Counted from the first letter of the stretch, positions 24,933-35,836 are shown. The stretch is DNA of 58,039 nt from an uncultured Balneolaceae bacterium (GCA_937125285.1 CAKZLH010000319.1:1-58039); one strand, 5' to 3'. Numbers and translations: made by a program. Notes: generated by a model from the letters alone, not told the origin.

Positions 24933-25754
24933 ATGAGAACGCATAGTTTCTATTTGAATACGTTTCATTTTACGCTGGGTTTTATATTTATAAGTGCTTT
25001 TTTCTTTGGAACTGTAGCCCAAGAACCACCACCTCCCATTCCACCAAATGAGGAAGGTATTCCACCAATTCCCAAGCCAACTTCGGCAGATACCACTGAG
25101 CTAGGTGTTATAAAAAGTATAGAAGCAGTAGATAGTATGTTGGTTATTCTGCCTGATCAATTTGATATAAATGATGATGAATATTACATAGACTATCCAA
25201 AACAAATATTAAGAAAATCATTAGTGTTACCTGGTTTAGGGCAATACGAAAATGATCAGGCTTGGAAAATTCCCATAATTTATGGACTTCTCGGAGGTCT
25301 CGGATATTACAGTATATACTTAACTAAACAGTATCATGATTATAGAGCTGCTTACTATAATGCCGTATCTCCAAATGAGGACTTTATTTTTGGTCCAACA
25401 CCCGAACGTTTAATTGGCGCCAATACCAGTCAACTCAAAGCGAATCGAAATTATCTCAGAAACCGCCGAGATTTTATGTATGTGGCCATTGGTTTAGCAT
25501 ATGCCTTAAATACGGTGGATGCTTATGTATATGCGCACTTATCTAGTTTCGATGTATCTGATGACCTAAGTATCCGACCCATTGTAGATTGGGGTCATTC
25601 AAGTAACTACATTACGCAAATAAGTTCCATGCATATCTTGGATGAGCAGTACAATAAAGTAATGCATACCCCTGATCAGAGCATAGAAAATGCAATATGG
25701 AACCTTATGGTTCCGGAAATAGGATTTTCAATTGAATTAAAAAAACATAGGTAA
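24933..25754 (+). CDS. DUF5683 domain protein
   Basis: 273 residues. A signal peptide (FTLGFIFISAFFFGTVAQ) is followed by a proline-rich stretch (EPPPPIPPNEEG), then a domain with membrane-associated segments: SLVLPGLGQYENDQAWKIPI, YGLLGGLGYYSIY and NRRDFMYVAIGLAYALNTVDAYVYAHL. The PGLGQ...N...W.P and DAYVYAHL patterns are those of DUF5683, found after parAB in many Bacteroidota. Function is unknown; the recurring parAB neighbourhood suggests envelope or chromosome-related work, but that is only association. The LOG gene follows 6 bases later. Confidence 0.85.
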   Translation: MRTHSFYLNTFHFTLGFIFISAFFFGTVAQEPPPPIPPNEEGIPPIPKPTSADTTELGVIKSIEAVDSMLVILPDQFDINDDEYYIDYPKQILRKSLVLPGLGQYENDQAWKIPIIYGLLGGLGYYSIYLTKQYHDYRAAYYNAVSPNEDFIFGPTPERLIGANTSQLKANRNYLRNRRDFMYVAIGLAYALNTVDAYVYAHLSSFDVSDDLSIRPIVDWGHSSNYITQISSMHILDEQYNKVMHTPDQSIENAIWNLMVPEIGFSIELKKHR

Positions 25755-25760
25755 CCCATT

Positions 25761-26462
25761 ATGGCCGATGAAAATAATCTATTAATCTCAGGTACATACA
25801 GAAAAAGCCTCGACCGAGAGGTTTGGAGTATATTTAAAATCATGGGAGAACTTGTTGAAGGCTATGATCGTCTTTTTCAGATTGGACCTTGTGTTAGTAT
25901 TTTTGGATCTGCAAGAACCCCGGAATCAAGTCCTTATTACCAACAGGCAAAAGAATTTGCAGCCCAACTAACACAGATGGGTTTTGGAGTAATAACGGGA
26001 GCGGGGCCAGGTATTATGCAGGCTGGCAATGAAGGTGCTATGGAGCAGGGTGGTAAGTCGGTAGGATTGGGAATAGAGTTACCTAATGAGCAAGGCATTA
26101 ATCAATTTGTGCAAAAAGAGTATGCCCTGAATTTCGATTACTTCTTTGTGAGAAAAGTGATGTTTATTAAGTACTCTCAAGCACTAGTTGTATTTCCTGG
26201 GGGATTTGGTACGATGGATGAACTCTTTGAAAGCCTGACCCTAGTACAAACAAACAAAGTTTCCAAGATTCCCATTATTCTTATCGGAAAAGAGTATTGG
26301 GGTGGATTGGTTCATTGGATTGAAACTACTATGATAAATGAAGGGACCATCTCGAGTTCGGATAGAGAACTTTTCTATCTAACCGATTCAATAGAAGAGG
26401 GGGTGCAAAAAATTCGAGAGGTTTACGAAGTACAAGAACCTATGCCTAATTTTTACTTTTAA
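25761..26462 (+). CDS. LOG-family (TIGR00730) Rossmann-fold protein
   Basis: 233 residues. The family signature PGGFGTMDELFE (~residue 150) and the earlier GAGPGIMQAGNEGA and SIFGSARTPESSPYY are clear. LOG proteins release cytokinin bases from cytokinin nucleotides in plants; bacterial members act as nucleotide 5'-monophosphate phosphoribohydrolases of poorly known role and are often misnamed lysine decarboxylases. It is probably in the parA-parB-DUF5683 transcript. The 204-base gap after it (26463-26666) holds no ORF; it contains A/T-rich sequence that should carry the TPR-gene promoter. Confidence 0.9.
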   Translation: MADENNLLISGTYRKSLDREVWSIFKIMGELVEGYDRLFQIGPCVSIFGSARTPESSPYYQQAKEFAAQLTQMGFGVITGAGPGIMQAGNEGAMEQGGKSVGLGIELPNEQGINQFVQKEYALNFDYFFVRKVMFIKYSQALVVFPGGFGTMDELFESLTLVQTNKVSKIPIILIGKEYWGGLVHWIETTMINEGTISSSDRELFYLTDSIEEGVQKIREVYEVQEPMPNFYF

Positions 26463-26666
26463 AAGGTAGGCCTTAAGTCATTTTCCTTAGTATGTGTTCA
26501 TATCTTGGGTTGATTAATTGGAGTGAGTCTCTAGAAATAGAAATGAATCATTTACAGTGTCTCAACTCATATTGGAACTAAGCACAACATTTTTTCCTTA
26601 AAAGATAAAATTGTTTAAATTGTAGGCTTACTCGCATTAGAATTCAGAAAACTATACATCATAGAC

Positions 26667-27671
26667 ATGAAAACTATTTTTTCTTCATTGCTCATTGTTA
26701 TTGTAGCGTCACTTACTTTGATGGCGCAAGACCAAACAGCTGCTATTACAGCTTATAACGAAGCTAGAGAATTAGCTCAATCAAAAAATTACACGGCTGC
26801 TATTGATAAATATTCAGAAGCCATAGAGATTGCTTCTGAATTGGGTGCCGATGGCGAAGACATTAAAAGTCGTTCAGAAAAGCAAATACCAAAGCTTTAT
26901 TTCACGATTGCTGTTGATGCATTTAATGATTTCAGGAGTGGACCTAGTCTAGAGAAATTAGACACGGCAATAGAGTTATTTATTCAATCAGAAGAAATTG
27001 GCACAACTTCAGGTGATACCGATGTTCAACGTAAATCTACGAGTGTATTAGCGCAGCTTAATTATCAGAAAGGGATTATGTTGTTTAAAAGAGAGGCATT
27101 TGTTGAGGCTGAAGCTGCACTGGATGAAGCTATTCGAATTAATGCTAATTATGCCAAAGCGTATTATCAAAAAGCCCTTGTTCACAAAAAGAATAGCCCA
27201 GAAGATGTGGATGGAATTATGAGTTGGTATGACCAGGCCATTGCTATAGCTATACAAGTCAATGATTCTGAAGTTGAGAGATTAGCTAGTCAATCAGCTC
27301 ATGGAGATTTACTTTTTAGAGGTGCAAAAGCAATTGAAGCGGGAGATCACAGCGATGCCATTGAGTTGTTAAAGTTGTCTTTGGATTATTATGGTGAGTC
27401 TGCTGATAGTTATTACCGATTGGCAGAAGCATCCAATAAGTTATCTAGATACAGCGATGCCGTTAGCTACTCTAATCAGGCATTAGCTTTGGAGCAAGGT
27501 GGTAATACGGATAAAGCAAAAATATTTTTTGAACTCGGATTGGCGAATCAGATGTTAGACAATAAGGGTGAAGCCTGTTCCGCATTTGAAAATGCTGCCT
27601 ATGGATCATTTAAATCTCCATCAGAACATAAGATGGAGTTTGAGTTGAAGTGCTCCAGTACCCAGCCTTAA
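26667..27671 (+). CDS. Secreted tetratricopeptide-repeat protein
   Basis: 334 residues. A signal peptide (MKTIFSSLLIVIVASLTLMAQ) precedes repeated helical pairs of TPR type: AITAYNEARELAQSKNYTAA, EAFVEAEAALDEAIRINANY, DHSDAIELLKLSLDYYGESA and RYSDAVSYSNQALALEQGG. Such exported TPR proteins scaffold protein complexes in the periplasm or envelope; no partner can be named. It is monocistronic, with its own promoter gap and a strong terminator at 27683-27711. Confidence 0.88.
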   Translation: MKTIFSSLLIVIVASLTLMAQDQTAAITAYNEARELAQSKNYTAAIDKYSEAIEIASELGADGEDIKSRSEKQIPKLYFTIAVDAFNDFRSGPSLEKLDTAIELFIQSEEIGTTSGDTDVQRKSTSVLAQLNYQKGIMLFKREAFVEAEAALDEAIRINANYAKAYYQKALVHKKNSPEDVDGIMSWYDQAIAIAIQVNDSEVERLASQSAHGDLLFRGAKAIEAGDHSDAIELLKLSLDYYGESADSYYRLAEASNKLSRYSDAVSYSNQALALEQGGNTDKAKIFFELGLANQMLDNKGEACSAFENAAYGSFKSPSEHKMEFELKCSSTQP

Positions 27672-27682
27672 AATTTGATATT

Positions 27683-27711
27683 AAGCCTCGTTAAAGCGGG
27701 GCTTTTTTTTT
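27683..27711 (+). terminator. Intrinsic terminator after the TPR gene
   Basis: AAGCCTCG pairs with CGGGGCTT (one G-U pair) around the 6-base loop TTAAAG, and nine T residues end the structure. It starts 11 bases after the TPR stop codon. The 126 bases between it and tkt should hold the tkt promoter. Confidence 0.9.
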
Positions 27712-27837
27712 ATAATCAATACGTACTTTTAAAGGCGACTATAGCTAACTTAGCTACGGAAATAATCTTGAAGATAGATGAAATAGTAAGTCTTCAAATT
27801 GAGAAATTAACGACACTAACCACTTTTAGTCATTGTA

Positions 27838-29826
27838 ATGGAACAGAATCTCTACCAATTAAGTGCACATACCATACGCGCTCTATCTATGGATGCCGTA
27901 CAAAAAGCGAACTCAGGTCATCCGGGTATGCCTATGGGTATGGCTGACGTAGCTACCATACTATGGTCCAAGTTTTTGAGGCACAATCCTGATAATCCCA
28001 ATTGGTTTGACCGCGATCGTTTTATTTTGTCAGCAGGGCATGGTTCCATGTTGCTTTATAGTTTGTTACATCTGTCAGGTTACGATGTCAGTATGGAAGA
28101 CTTGAAATCATTTCGACAAATGGGAAGTAAAACACCCGGTCATCCTGAATTTGGGATGACACCAGGAGTTGAGATGACTACTGGGCCACTAGGTCAAGGC
28201 TTTGCAACAGGGGTTGGAATGGCAATGGCCGAACGATTTTTAGGTGCTAAGTTTAATGATGAGGCCCATACATTAGTAGATCACTATACTTATGCTATTG
28301 TTAGTGATGGTGATCTGATGGAAGGAGTATCTCATGAAGCGGCTTCCTTAGCGGGTCACTTGAAGTTAGGGAAACTAATCTATCTATATGATGCTAACTC
28401 TATCTCTATAGAGGGGGACACAGACCTAGCATTTACTGAAAACGTAGTAGAGCGTTTCCTAGCTTATGGATGGCAAGTCATGGAGATAGACGGTCATAAC
28501 CATGGAGAGATTGCAGGAGCAATAATAAGTGCTCAGAAAAACACAAATAAACCTTCATTAATTGTTTGTCGCACCAAAATAGGATTCGGTTCTCCGAATA
28601 AAGAGGGTAAAGAATCTTCTCATGGATCGCCCTTGGGTGAAGATGAAATACGACTCACTAAAGAAGTGTATGGGTTTGATCCAAATCGTAGCTTTGAAGT
28701 AGATCCAGGTGTATATGAATTGTTCGCTCTTCGGGCAAAAGATGGCGCTATTGCACAATTGGATTGGCAGTCAAAAATCGATTCATTAAAGAACTCGGAT
28801 CCAGAGAAATATCAAGCTATATATTCATGGATAAAGAAAGATTATATAAGGGATTTGGATTCTTATCTGCCTCATTTCGAAGCGGATAATAAAGGTATGG
28901 CTACTAGAGCAAGTTCAGGGAAGGTGATTAACGCCATTAAGGATGCCTTACCAAACCTAATAGGTGGTTCGGCAGATTTGGGACCTAGTACTAAAACCGA
29001 TATAGAAGGAGATGGTTCGTTTACAGTAAAAAACCCAACTGGTCGAACTATTCATTTTGGAGTTCGAGAATTCGGTATGGCTGCTGCCGTAAATGGGATG
29101 ATGTTACATGGTGGTGTTCATGCCTTTGGAGCTACTTTTTTTGTTTTTACTGATTATTTACGTCCCGCTCTTCGATTGGCAGCATTAATGAAATTACCTT
29201 CAATCTTTGTGATGACCCATGATAGTATAGGTCTTGGTGAAGACGGTCCCACTCATCAACCCATTGAGCATTTAGCTAGTTTAAGGGCCATGCCTAATGT
29301 CTTGGTTATACGTCCAGCCGATGCGAATGAGGTGTCACAAGCATGGAAAACGGCTTTAGAGCATACTACAGGACCTAGTGTATTGGTGCTAACCCGTCAG
29401 AATGTACCTACGTATTCAAGAACAGAGACGAATCCGGCTTCACTATTATCTAAAGGGGCTTATATACTATCCGCATCTCCTACCTCAAAAGTTGACGGTG
29501 TCGTAATGGCCACCGGATCTGAAGTTCAACTTGCTATGCAAGCACAAGCTGATTTAGCTGAAAAAGGTGTCGGTGTTCAGGTGGTTAGTATGCCTAGTTG
29601 GGAGCTTTTTGAACTTCAACCCGAAGAATATAAGCAGCAAGTGTTGCCGGCTGATATTACGAAAAGGGTATCGATTGAAGCAGGCTCAACCTTTGGATGG
29701 CAGAAGTACTTAGGATTACAAGGTAAAGCCATAGGAGTGGATTCATTTGGGGAGTCGGCGCCTTTTGAAGAGCTATATGAGCATTTTAATATTACTAAAG
29801 AGGCTATTATCGATTACTTTAGCTAA
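27838..29826 (+). CDS. tkt: Transketolase
   Basis: 662 residues, normal length. The N-terminal thiamine-diphosphate domain has [18 protein letters not shown], the transketolase signature, and [19 protein letters not shown] as ThDP/metal motif. The middle pyrimidine-binding domain has [20 protein letters not shown] (catalytic Glu) and [20 protein letters not shown], followed by the C-terminal domain. It transfers two-carbon units between ketose and aldose phosphates in the non-oxidative pentose phosphate pathway. No other pentose-phosphate gene is adjacent; polA follows 82 bases later. Confidence 0.97.
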   Translation: MEQNLYQLSAHTIRALSMDAVQKANSGHPGMPMGMADVATILWSKFLRHNPDNPNWFDRDRFILSAGHGSMLLYSLLHLSGYDVSMEDLKSFRQMGSKTPGHPEFGMTPGVEMTTGPLGQGFATGVGMAMAERFLGAKFNDEAHTLVDHYTYAIVSDGDLMEGVSHEAASLAGHLKLGKLIYLYDANSISIEGDTDLAFTENVVERFLAYGWQVMEIDGHNHGEIAGAIISAQKNTNKPSLIVCRTKIGFGSPNKEGKESSHGSPLGEDEIRLTKEVYGFDPNRSFEVDPGVYELFALRAKDGAIAQLDWQSKIDSLKNSDPEKYQAIYSWIKKDYIRDLDSYLPHFEADNKGMATRASSGKVINAIKDALPNLIGGSADLGPSTKTDIEGDGSFTVKNPTGRTIHFGVREFGMAAAVNGMMLHGGVHAFGATFFVFTDYLRPALRLAALMKLPSIFVMTHDSIGLGEDGPTHQPIEHLASLRAMPNVLVIRPADANEVSQAWKTALEHTTGPSVLVLTRQNVPTYSRTETNPASLLSKGAYILSASPTSKVDGVVMATGSEVQLAMQAQADLAEKGVGVQVVSMPSWELFELQPEEYKQQVLPADITKRVSIEAGSTFGWQKYLGLQGKAIGVDSFGESAPFEELYEHFNITKEAIIDYFS

Positions 29827-29908
29827 TTGCTAGAAAGCCAAATAGATCTTCATCATTTGCATTCAGAATTGATTACTTTGCAATCAAATCTAGAAGGGTA
29901 TTGATCGT

Positions 29909-32689
29909 ATGAGTAATAAAATTTTTTTAATTGACGGTATGGCATTGGCCTACCGGGCGCATTTTGCATTTATCAGAGCTAATCTTACCAATGCGGAAGG
30001 AGTACCCACTGGGCCCATCATGGGTTTTGCCAACACGATTGATAAGCTCATCGAAGAACATCAGCCTACTCATCTAGCGGTGGCTTGGGATACACATGCG
30101 CCTACATTTCGGCATGAATGGGACGAGCGATATAAGGCGCAACGTCCACCTCAACCCGATGAACTTAGGGTGGGTATACCTTTAATTAAGGAAATGCTCA
30201 ACGCATGGAATATACATAGTATAGAGCAGGATGGTTACGAGGCAGATGACATTATAGGAACCTTAGCATATTCGGTTCACGAAGACGATGCCGAAGTATT
30301 TATGGTAACTCCGGACAAAGATTTTATGCAGTTGGTTAATGAGCACGTAAGTATGCTTAAACCAAATAATCAATCTGGAGGTTTTGACCGTATCGATATT
30401 GAAGGGGTGAGGGAATATTTTGGAGTATATCCGAATCAAGTTATTGATGTGCTCGCCATTTTAGGGGACGCCTCAGATAATATACCTGGTGTACCAGGTA
30501 TTGGTAAAAAAGGAGCACCCAAATTAATCGAGCAGTATGGGACACTGGAAAATTTATTAGCTGAGGCTCCAAATATTTCAGCTAAGCGACAACGTGAGAG
30601 CTTAATAGAACACGCAAATGATGCTCGTCACGCTTTAAAAATGGTCACGATTAAAACCGATGTTCCCAATACTCCGACTTGGCAAACGTTGGCATGGAAT
30701 GAGGCAAGCCCAACTCAATTAGCTAGTTTTTTTAGGCGAATGGGTTTTCGGAGTTTAACCCGTAAATACGAAGAATTTCAGACAGAAAGGGTTGATTCGG
30801 AAAGTGAAACAGGATCTAAAGAACAAACTATAAAGACTTTAGATACTACTGAGCTTCAAAATGAAGAACATTTCGATCTGTTTTCTTCGGCAAAACAACT
30901 GGGCAGTTACCATAAAGGTCAGCAAAATTACCGCCTACTAGAAACTCATGAGGATTTTGAAGCTTTTGTTGAGTCCATCAATGTAGATGAAGCCGTGGTT
31001 ATAGACACCGAAACCGACAGTCCAGATCCTTTGACGGCTAGTTTATTAGGAGTAGCTATTTGTCAAAAGAAAGGAGATGCCGTTTATGTTCCATTTAATG
31101 GATCAATGAATTCTTCACTAAAACTTTTTTTAGAGCGAAGAGACCTTAAGGTAATAGCTCACAATTATAAGTTCGATTATTTGGTGTTGTCGCAGCATAA
31201 TATTGAATTACGAGGTGAAATATTTGATACGATGATTGCCGCGTATTTGGTAGATTCTTCGCAAAGATTAAAGATGGATGATTTATCCATTAGCTACTTA
31301 AATTATACCCCAATTCCCATCACGGATCTCATAGGTTCTGGTAAAGATCAAAAATCTATGGCTGACGTTCCATTGGATGAACTAGTTCCTTACGCATGTG
31401 AAGATGCTGATATAACCTACCAATTATATGAGTTTCTAAAACAAAAATTAGCCGCTGATCATTTGACAGATGTTGCTCATTCTCTTGATTTTCCTCTAAG
31501 CAGGGTATTGGCTCGTATGGAGCAAAAAGGGGTGTCGATAGATAAAGATCTACTGGCCGATTTTTCTGAGGCATTACAAATAGATATGGATACGCTCGAA
31601 GCTCAGATATACGAGCTTGCTGGGGAGCGATTCAATATTCAGTCTCCAGCTCAATTGGGCACTATTTTATTCGAGAAATTAGAGCTACCAGCAGGTAAAA
31701 AAACTAAGACAGGGAAATACTCGACCAATGAAGCGGTACTTTCAAAGTTGGCCCTTCACCATCAAGTACCCAATTTGATTCTAGAGTATAGGTCATTAAG
31801 TAAGCTTAAATCGACCTATTCAGATGCATTGCCATCATTGATAAACGAAAAAACTAATCGAATACATACCGATTACAATCAATGTGTGGCTGCCACAGGC
31901 CGTTTAGCGTCCTCAAACCCAAATCTTCAGAACATACCTATTCGAACAGCCCGAAGCCGAGAAATTCGAAAAGCCTTTATACCTGAACAAGGCTTTCAAA
32001 TAATGTCCGCTGACTATTCTCAAATAGAACTAAGAGTCATAGCTCATATTTCTGAAGACGAGCAGATGATTAGTGCGTTTAAGAGTGGAGAGGATATCCA
32101 TGCTCGTACGGCGATGGAGATTTTTCAATTAGATGACATCACTCAGGTAACACCTGATCATAGGAGGAAAGCTAAAGAAGTAAATTTTGGTATTCCTTAT
32201 GGACTCAGTGCCTTTGGGCTAGCACAAAACTTAGGCATTAGTAACTCCGAAGCCAAACAAATGATAGAAGCCTACTTCGAGCGATTCCCTAGGATTTTAA
32301 ATTATATCGAGGATTCTAAAAATTTCGTGAAAGATCATGGTTATGTCTCTACTTTGTTGGGTAGAAGACGATATTTACCAGATATCGAGTCACCAAACTG
32401 GAACTTGCGTGCTTTTGCAGAGCGAGCTGCTATCAATATGCCTATACAAGGAACCGCTGCAGATATTATTAAATCAGCAATGATTTCAATTGATCAATGG
32501 CTAATACACGAAGGTTTTAAGTCCAGAATGCTCCTACAAGTACACGATGAACTTATCTTTGAGATACATGATGATGAGCAAAGGTTATGTCCCATCATTA
32601 TTGAAAAAATGGAGTCGGCCACAGAGTTAAAAGTTCCCCTGAAAGTAGAGTGGGGAATGGGTGCTCATTGGTTAGAAGCTCACAGTTAG
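29909..32689 (+). CDS. polA: DNA polymerase I
   Basis: 926 residues with all three domains. The 5' nuclease (residues ~1-290) has FLIDGMALAYRAHFAF, the acidic DGYEADDIIGTLA and VPGIGKKGAPKL (helix-hairpin-helix). The 3'-5' exonuclease is complete: VIDTETDSP (Asp ~365, Glu ~367), AHNYKFDYL and YACEDADITYQLY, so proofreading should be active. The polymerase has motif A SADYSQIELRVIAH, motif B RRKAKEVNFGIPYG and motif C LLQVHDELIFEI. Phe in motif B (NFG) predicts discrimination against dideoxynucleotides. It is convergent with hisI with only one base between stop codons, so there is no room for a terminator. Confidence 0.97.
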   Translation: MSNKIFLIDGMALAYRAHFAFIRANLTNAEGVPTGPIMGFANTIDKLIEEHQPTHLAVAWDTHAPTFRHEWDERYKAQRPPQPDELRVGIPLIKEMLNAWNIHSIEQDGYEADDIIGTLAYSVHEDDAEVFMVTPDKDFMQLVNEHVSMLKPNNQSGGFDRIDIEGVREYFGVYPNQVIDVLAILGDASDNIPGVPGIGKKGAPKLIEQYGTLENLLAEAPNISAKRQRESLIEHANDARHALKMVTIKTDVPNTPTWQTLAWNEASPTQLASFFRRMGFRSLTRKYEEFQTERVDSESETGSKEQTIKTLDTTELQNEEHFDLFSSAKQLGSYHKGQQNYRLLETHEDFEAFVESINVDEAVVIDTETDSPDPLTASLLGVAICQKKGDAVYVPFNGSMNSSLKLFLERRDLKVIAHNYKFDYLVLSQHNIELRGEIFDTMIAAYLVDSSQRLKMDDLSISYLNYTPIPITDLIGSGKDQKSMADVPLDELVPYACEDADITYQLYEFLKQKLAADHLTDVAHSLDFPLSRVLARMEQKGVSIDKDLLADFSEALQIDMDTLEAQIYELAGERFNIQSPAQLGTILFEKLELPAGKKTKTGKYSTNEAVLSKLALHHQVPNLILEYRSLSKLKSTYSDALPSLINEKTNRIHTDYNQCVAATGRLASSNPNLQNIPIRTARSREIRKAFIPEQGFQIMSADYSQIELRVIAHISEDEQMISAFKSGEDIHARTAMEIFQLDDITQVTPDHRRKAKEVNFGIPYGLSAFGLAQNLGISNSEAKQMIEAYFERFPRILNYIEDSKNFVKDHGYVSTLLGRRRYLPDIESPNWNLRAFAERAAINMPIQGTAADIIKSAMISIDQWLIHEGFKSRMLLQVHDELIFEIHDDEQRLCPIIIEKMESATELKVPLKVEWGMGAHWLEAHS

Positions 32690-32690
32690 G

Positions 32691-33218
32691 CTATAGAATC
32701 GTGGGGTTTGGCGCATCGCCATATACTTCTTTAGGATCAAAAACCTTCTCATCTTCTTCATAGTTGAGCCTACCTTCTTTAATGAAGAAGTCTTCCTTAG
32801 TAGGTACACTTCGATAAAAACACGATCGGTATCCCACATGACAACTGGCTCCATTGCCTTGGACTTCAACCCGTAGCCAAATACAATCCTGATCATCATC
32901 GATGCGCATTTCTTTAACTATTTGAGTCAATCCTGAGGTTGCTCCTTTATGCCAAAGCGTTTTTCTACTTCTGCTGTAGTATACCGCTTCACCAATAGAT
33001 ATGGTCTTTTTTAGTGCTTCCTCATTCATATATCCGTGCATGAGTAATTCACCAGTACTAAAGTCTGTGGTAACAACCGGCATTAGGCCATTGCTATCAA
33101 ATTTAGGTGCTAAATCATGGGCCTCTTCAACCTGTTCGATGGATATTCTCTGTTTGAATTGGATCTGGTTCATTGGAGAGTGGTCTAATTTTTTTGGTTG
33201 GAAATTAGTGGGTTTCAC
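32691..33218 (-). CDS. hisI: Phosphoribosyl-AMP cyclohydrolase
   Basis: 175 residues, a HisI domain not fused to HisE. Family motifs are present: [51 protein letters not shown] (acidic metal site) and [12 protein letters not shown] (zinc Cys). It opens the purine ring of phosphoribosyl-AMP in histidine synthesis, step 3. ATG 33218 or an in-frame ATG at 33173 could be the start; the first ~25 residues are not conserved. It is the last gene of the folE-cysS-yidD-hisI run and the only his gene in the window, so the pathway genes are scattered. Confidence 0.93.
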   Translation of the reverse strand: MKPTNFQPKKLDHSPMNQIQFKQRISIEQVEEAHDLAPKFDSNGLMPVVTTDFSTGELLMHGYMNEEALKKTISIGEAVYYSRSRKTLWHKGATSGLTQIVKEMRIDDDQDCIWLRVEVQGNGASCHVGYRSCFYRSVPTKEDFFIKEGRLNYEEDEKVFDPKEVYGDAPNPTIL

Positions 33219-33250
33219 TAAGATGAATAGTTGTTGATAAAATACACAGT

Positions 33251-33544
33251 TTATTGCTTTTCAACCTGATTATCTTCTGGATTCAGTATGTCACCTTGTT
33301 CTTTAGTTGGTTTAGGCGTTGGTACTGGATCGTAACCATGTCCACCCCATGGATGACATCTTGATATTCGTTTTAGGCCTATCCAAAGCCCTTTGAATGG
33401 ACCCCATAATTGAATGGCTTCAATGGTGTATTGAGAGCAGGTAGGACTATATCTACAACTTCTACCCAAATAGGGAGAAATAATCCCTTGATACAATCGA
33501 ATGAAGCCGATGAATAGTAGGCTAGTGAGTTTTGAGAACCACAT
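33251..33544 (-). CDS. yidD: Membrane protein insertion efficiency factor YidD
   Basis: 97 residues. The conserved YidD core is clear: [35 protein letters not shown] and [17 protein letters not shown], with the three Cys of the family. An amphipathic N-terminal helix ([14 protein letters not shown]) associates with the inner membrane. It aids insertion of membrane proteins with YidC. Its start ATG overlaps the cysS stop (TAATG), so the two are translationally coupled. It is not next to rpmH/rnpA/yidC as in many bacteria. Confidence 0.95.
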   Translation of the reverse strand: MWFSKLTSLLFIGFIRLYQGIISPYLGRSCRYSPTCSQYTIEAIQLWGPFKGLWIGLKRISRCHPWGGHGYDPVPTPKPTKEQGDILNPEDNQVEKQ

Positions 33545-35031
33545 TACTTTGGAAGGGTATAACGAGTACCTTGATGGCTATCTTCTAACACTACCCCAAG
33601 TTCATGTAAACGATCTCTTATGGTGTCTGAGAGTTGAAAATCTTTCTGTAATCTAGCTTTACTCCGCAGGTCGAGTAAAATATCTATGAGTTCTTTTGTT
33701 AGTTCAGATGAGTCTTGTTGAATGGATGCTTCGCTTGATAAAGGAAGTCCTAGTATGTTTTCAAATGCCTGTTGTAACCACTTTTGAAGCGCATCAAAAT
33801 CTGATGGATAATGATAGCCTTGGATATCTTTTTTGAGTTTTTTAAGGTGCTCAAACAAGGCGGCAATGGCTTGTGCGGTATTGAAGTCATCATTCATAGC
33901 TGATTCAAAATCGATCTTTATGTGCTCTAGTGCAGGAGCTTCTAAAGAACTTGTGTCTACGGACCTGAAATCTAGATTAAGAATAGAATTGACTAAAGAA
34001 ATCAATTTTTGATAGCCAGTTTCCGCAGCTTCAAGTGCTTTTTCAGAAAAATCAGTCGTGCTTCGGTAATGACTTTGCAATAGGAAAAACCGGATTACCT
34101 GTGGTTTCCACGCACGGTTTAGTAAGTTGTGATTACCTGTATAAAATTCATCCAAAGTGATGGCGTTGCCTAATGATTTCCCCATTTTTTGGCCATCTAG
34201 GGTAACCATATTGTTATGCAGCCAATATTTGGCGAAAGAGTGTCCCGTAGCGCATTCGGATTGAGCTATTTCACATTCATGGTGGGGGAATTGGTTTTCG
34301 AGTCCTCCTCCATGAATATCGAATTCATTTCCAAGATATTTAGTGCTCATGGCTGAACACTCTATGTGCCATCCGGGATAACCAACACCCCAAGGAGATG
34401 ACCATTTCATTAAGTGTCCATCGTCTGCTCGCTTCCAAAGAGCGAAATCGGCAGGGTGCCTTTTATCTGATGCAGTCTCTATTCTAGTTCCAGAAGTTGC
34501 TTCATCTAGATTTCTGCCGCTTAGCTTTCCATACTCAGGAGCTGACTTAACATCAAAATACACATTGCCATTACTCTCATAAGCATGATTCCGGTCTATG
34601 AGGTCTTGAATCATTTGAATTTGTTCAGGAATATGGCCGGTTGCTCTAGGTGAAATATCTGGTCGAAGTACATTCAAGGCATCCATATCGCGGAAGTAGG
34701 TATAGGTATAACTTTCGGCAATTTGCATGGGATCAACCTGCTCTAAGCGGGCCTTTGCCGAAATTTTATCTTCTCCATCGTCACCGTCTCCTACCAAATG
34801 TCCTACATCAGTGATGTTTTGAACATAGCGCACCTTATAGCCAAGATACCTGAGATAGCGAAGTACAATATCAAAAGCTACGTAACTTTTGGCATGGCCT
34901 AAGTGAGCATCCCCGTACACCGTAGGGCCGCATACGTACATGCCAACATGAGGTGCGTGAATCGGCTCGAAGCGTTCTTTTTTACGGCTTAGGGTATTAT
35001 AAACATGTAAATCTTGAGAACTCATATACAC
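33544..35031 (-). CDS. cysS: Cysteinyl-tRNA synthetase
   Basis: 495 residues, class I synthetase. The HIGH-type motif is [11 protein letters not shown] (~residue 40), the KMSKS-type loop is [10 protein letters not shown] (~residue 280), and zinc ligands are in [19 protein letters not shown] and HHECEIAQ. The C-terminal DALR/anticodon part has [18 protein letters not shown]. It charges tRNA-Cys. ATGs at 35031 and 35025 are both possible starts. It lies 8 bases after folE and overlaps yidD by one base. Confidence 0.96.
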   Translation of the reverse strand: MYMSSQDLHVYNTLSRKKERFEPIHAPHVGMYVCGPTVYGDAHLGHAKSYVAFDIVLRYLRYLGYKVRYVQNITDVGHLVGDGDDGEDKISAKARLEQVDPMQIAESYTYTYFRDMDALNVLRPDISPRATGHIPEQIQMIQDLIDRNHAYESNGNVYFDVKSAPEYGKLSGRNLDEATSGTRIETASDKRHPADFALWKRADDGHLMKWSSPWGVGYPGWHIECSAMSTKYLGNEFDIHGGGLENQFPHHECEIAQSECATGHSFAKYWLHNNMVTLDGQKMGKSLGNAITLDEFYTGNHNLLNRAWKPQVIRFFLLQSHYRSTTDFSEKALEAAETGYQKLISLVNSILNLDFRSVDTSSLEAPALEHIKIDFESAMNDDFNTAQAIAALFEHLKKLKKDIQGYHYPSDFDALQKWLQQAFENILGLPLSSEASIQQDSSELTKELIDILLDLRSKARLQKDFQLSDTIRDRLHELGVVLEDSHQGTRYTLPK

Positions 35032-35039
35032 TAAGGAGG

Positions 35040-35726
35040 TTACTCTGCAGGTATTCGGATAAAATCTATGAATTTTTGTTGAAGATCTTTCTCTTTAAAG
35101 GCACCTCGAAATTCAGAGGTAATGGTACTCGAAGCATGATCTTTAATACCTCTCATAGACACACAAAAATGTTTGCTATCAATATAAACAGCTACATCGT
35201 CTGTATTCATGGCCTCTGATATGGCATCAGCTATTTGAAGAGTAAGACGTTCCTGTACCTGAGGTCTTCTACTATAGTAATCGACTAAACGGTTAATTTT
35301 GGATAATCCAATAACTTTCCCTTTAGAGATATAGGCAACATGTGCTTTACCTATGAAGGGGAGGAAATGATGCTCACAGAACGAATTAACCTGAATATTT
35401 TTTTCTATCACTACATCGCTATAGTCATAGTTATTATTAAAGGTGCGTGCCTCTGGTTTATTGGCAGGATTCAACCCGTTAAAAACTTCTTTCACGTACA
35501 TTTTTGCAACCCTTCTAGGGGTCCCTTTCAAACTATCATCGGTTAAATCAAGCCCTAAGGTGTGCATGATTTCAGCAAAATGCGATTGAATACGTTCTAT
35601 TTTTTCCTCATCGCTCATGTTGAAGGCATCGGCGCGAAGAGGGGTTAATTCGGCGCTCCCAGCATGGGCATCACCCATAAGTTCAATCTCTTCTTGAGTG
35701 GTTGGAGTATCTAAGGTTTCTTTCAT
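35040..35726 (-). CDS. folE: GTP cyclohydrolase I, FolE type
   Basis: 228 residues. Zinc and substrate motifs are intact: FCEHHFLPFIGKAHVAYI (Cys-Glu-His-His, ~residue 120), GLSKINRLVDYYSRRPQVQE and HFCVSMRGIKD (third zinc ligand). It makes dihydroneopterin triphosphate from GTP, the first step of folate and pterin synthesis. The first ~45 residues are an acidic extension before the conserved domain. It is first in the folE-cysS-yidD-hisI run; a complex set of inverted repeats lies in the 200-base divergent gap upstream. Confidence 0.96.
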   Translation of the reverse strand: MKETLDTPTTQEEIELMGDAHAGSAELTPLRADAFNMSDEEKIERIQSHFAEIMHTLGLDLTDDSLKGTPRRVAKMYVKEVFNGLNPANKPEARTFNNNYDYSDVVIEKNIQVNSFCEHHFLPFIGKAHVAYISKGKVIGLSKINRLVDYYSRRPQVQERLTLQIADAISEAMNTDDVAVYIDSKHFCVSMRGIKDHASSTITSEFRGAFKEKDLQQKFIDFIRIPAE

Positions 35727-35779
35727 AATTGTTGGAGAAAGTTCTGAAACATTGGTGGTATTATACTACCTTATCGAAC

Positions 35780-35836
35780 CCTAAATATAAGGTTATTTCG
35801 CGTAATTCTTTAGGGAAATAACGGTAATGTTTAGGG
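35780..35836. repeat. Interlocking inverted and direct repeats upstream of folE
   Basis: CCCTAAA (~35780-35786) is complementary to TTTAGGG (~35809-35815), which is repeated about 20 bases further on (~35830-35836). GTTATTTC (35792-35799) is complementary to GAAATAAC (35815-35822). The two dyads interlock, so only one hairpin can form at a time. They lie in the gap shared by divergent folE and the Dabb gene, close to a TATAAT-like element for folE near 35760. No known riboswitch consensus was recognised. Confidence 0.4.

Noticed and set aside
27675..27947. Plus-strand 90-codon frame overlapping the tkt start
   Set aside because: It begins inside the terminator after the TPR gene and overlaps the conserved tkt N-terminus; no likeness to a protein family.
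29869..29887. TTGATT/AATCAA dyad between tkt and polA
   Set aside because: Only 6-bp AT-rich arms with a 7-base spacer; likely by chance.
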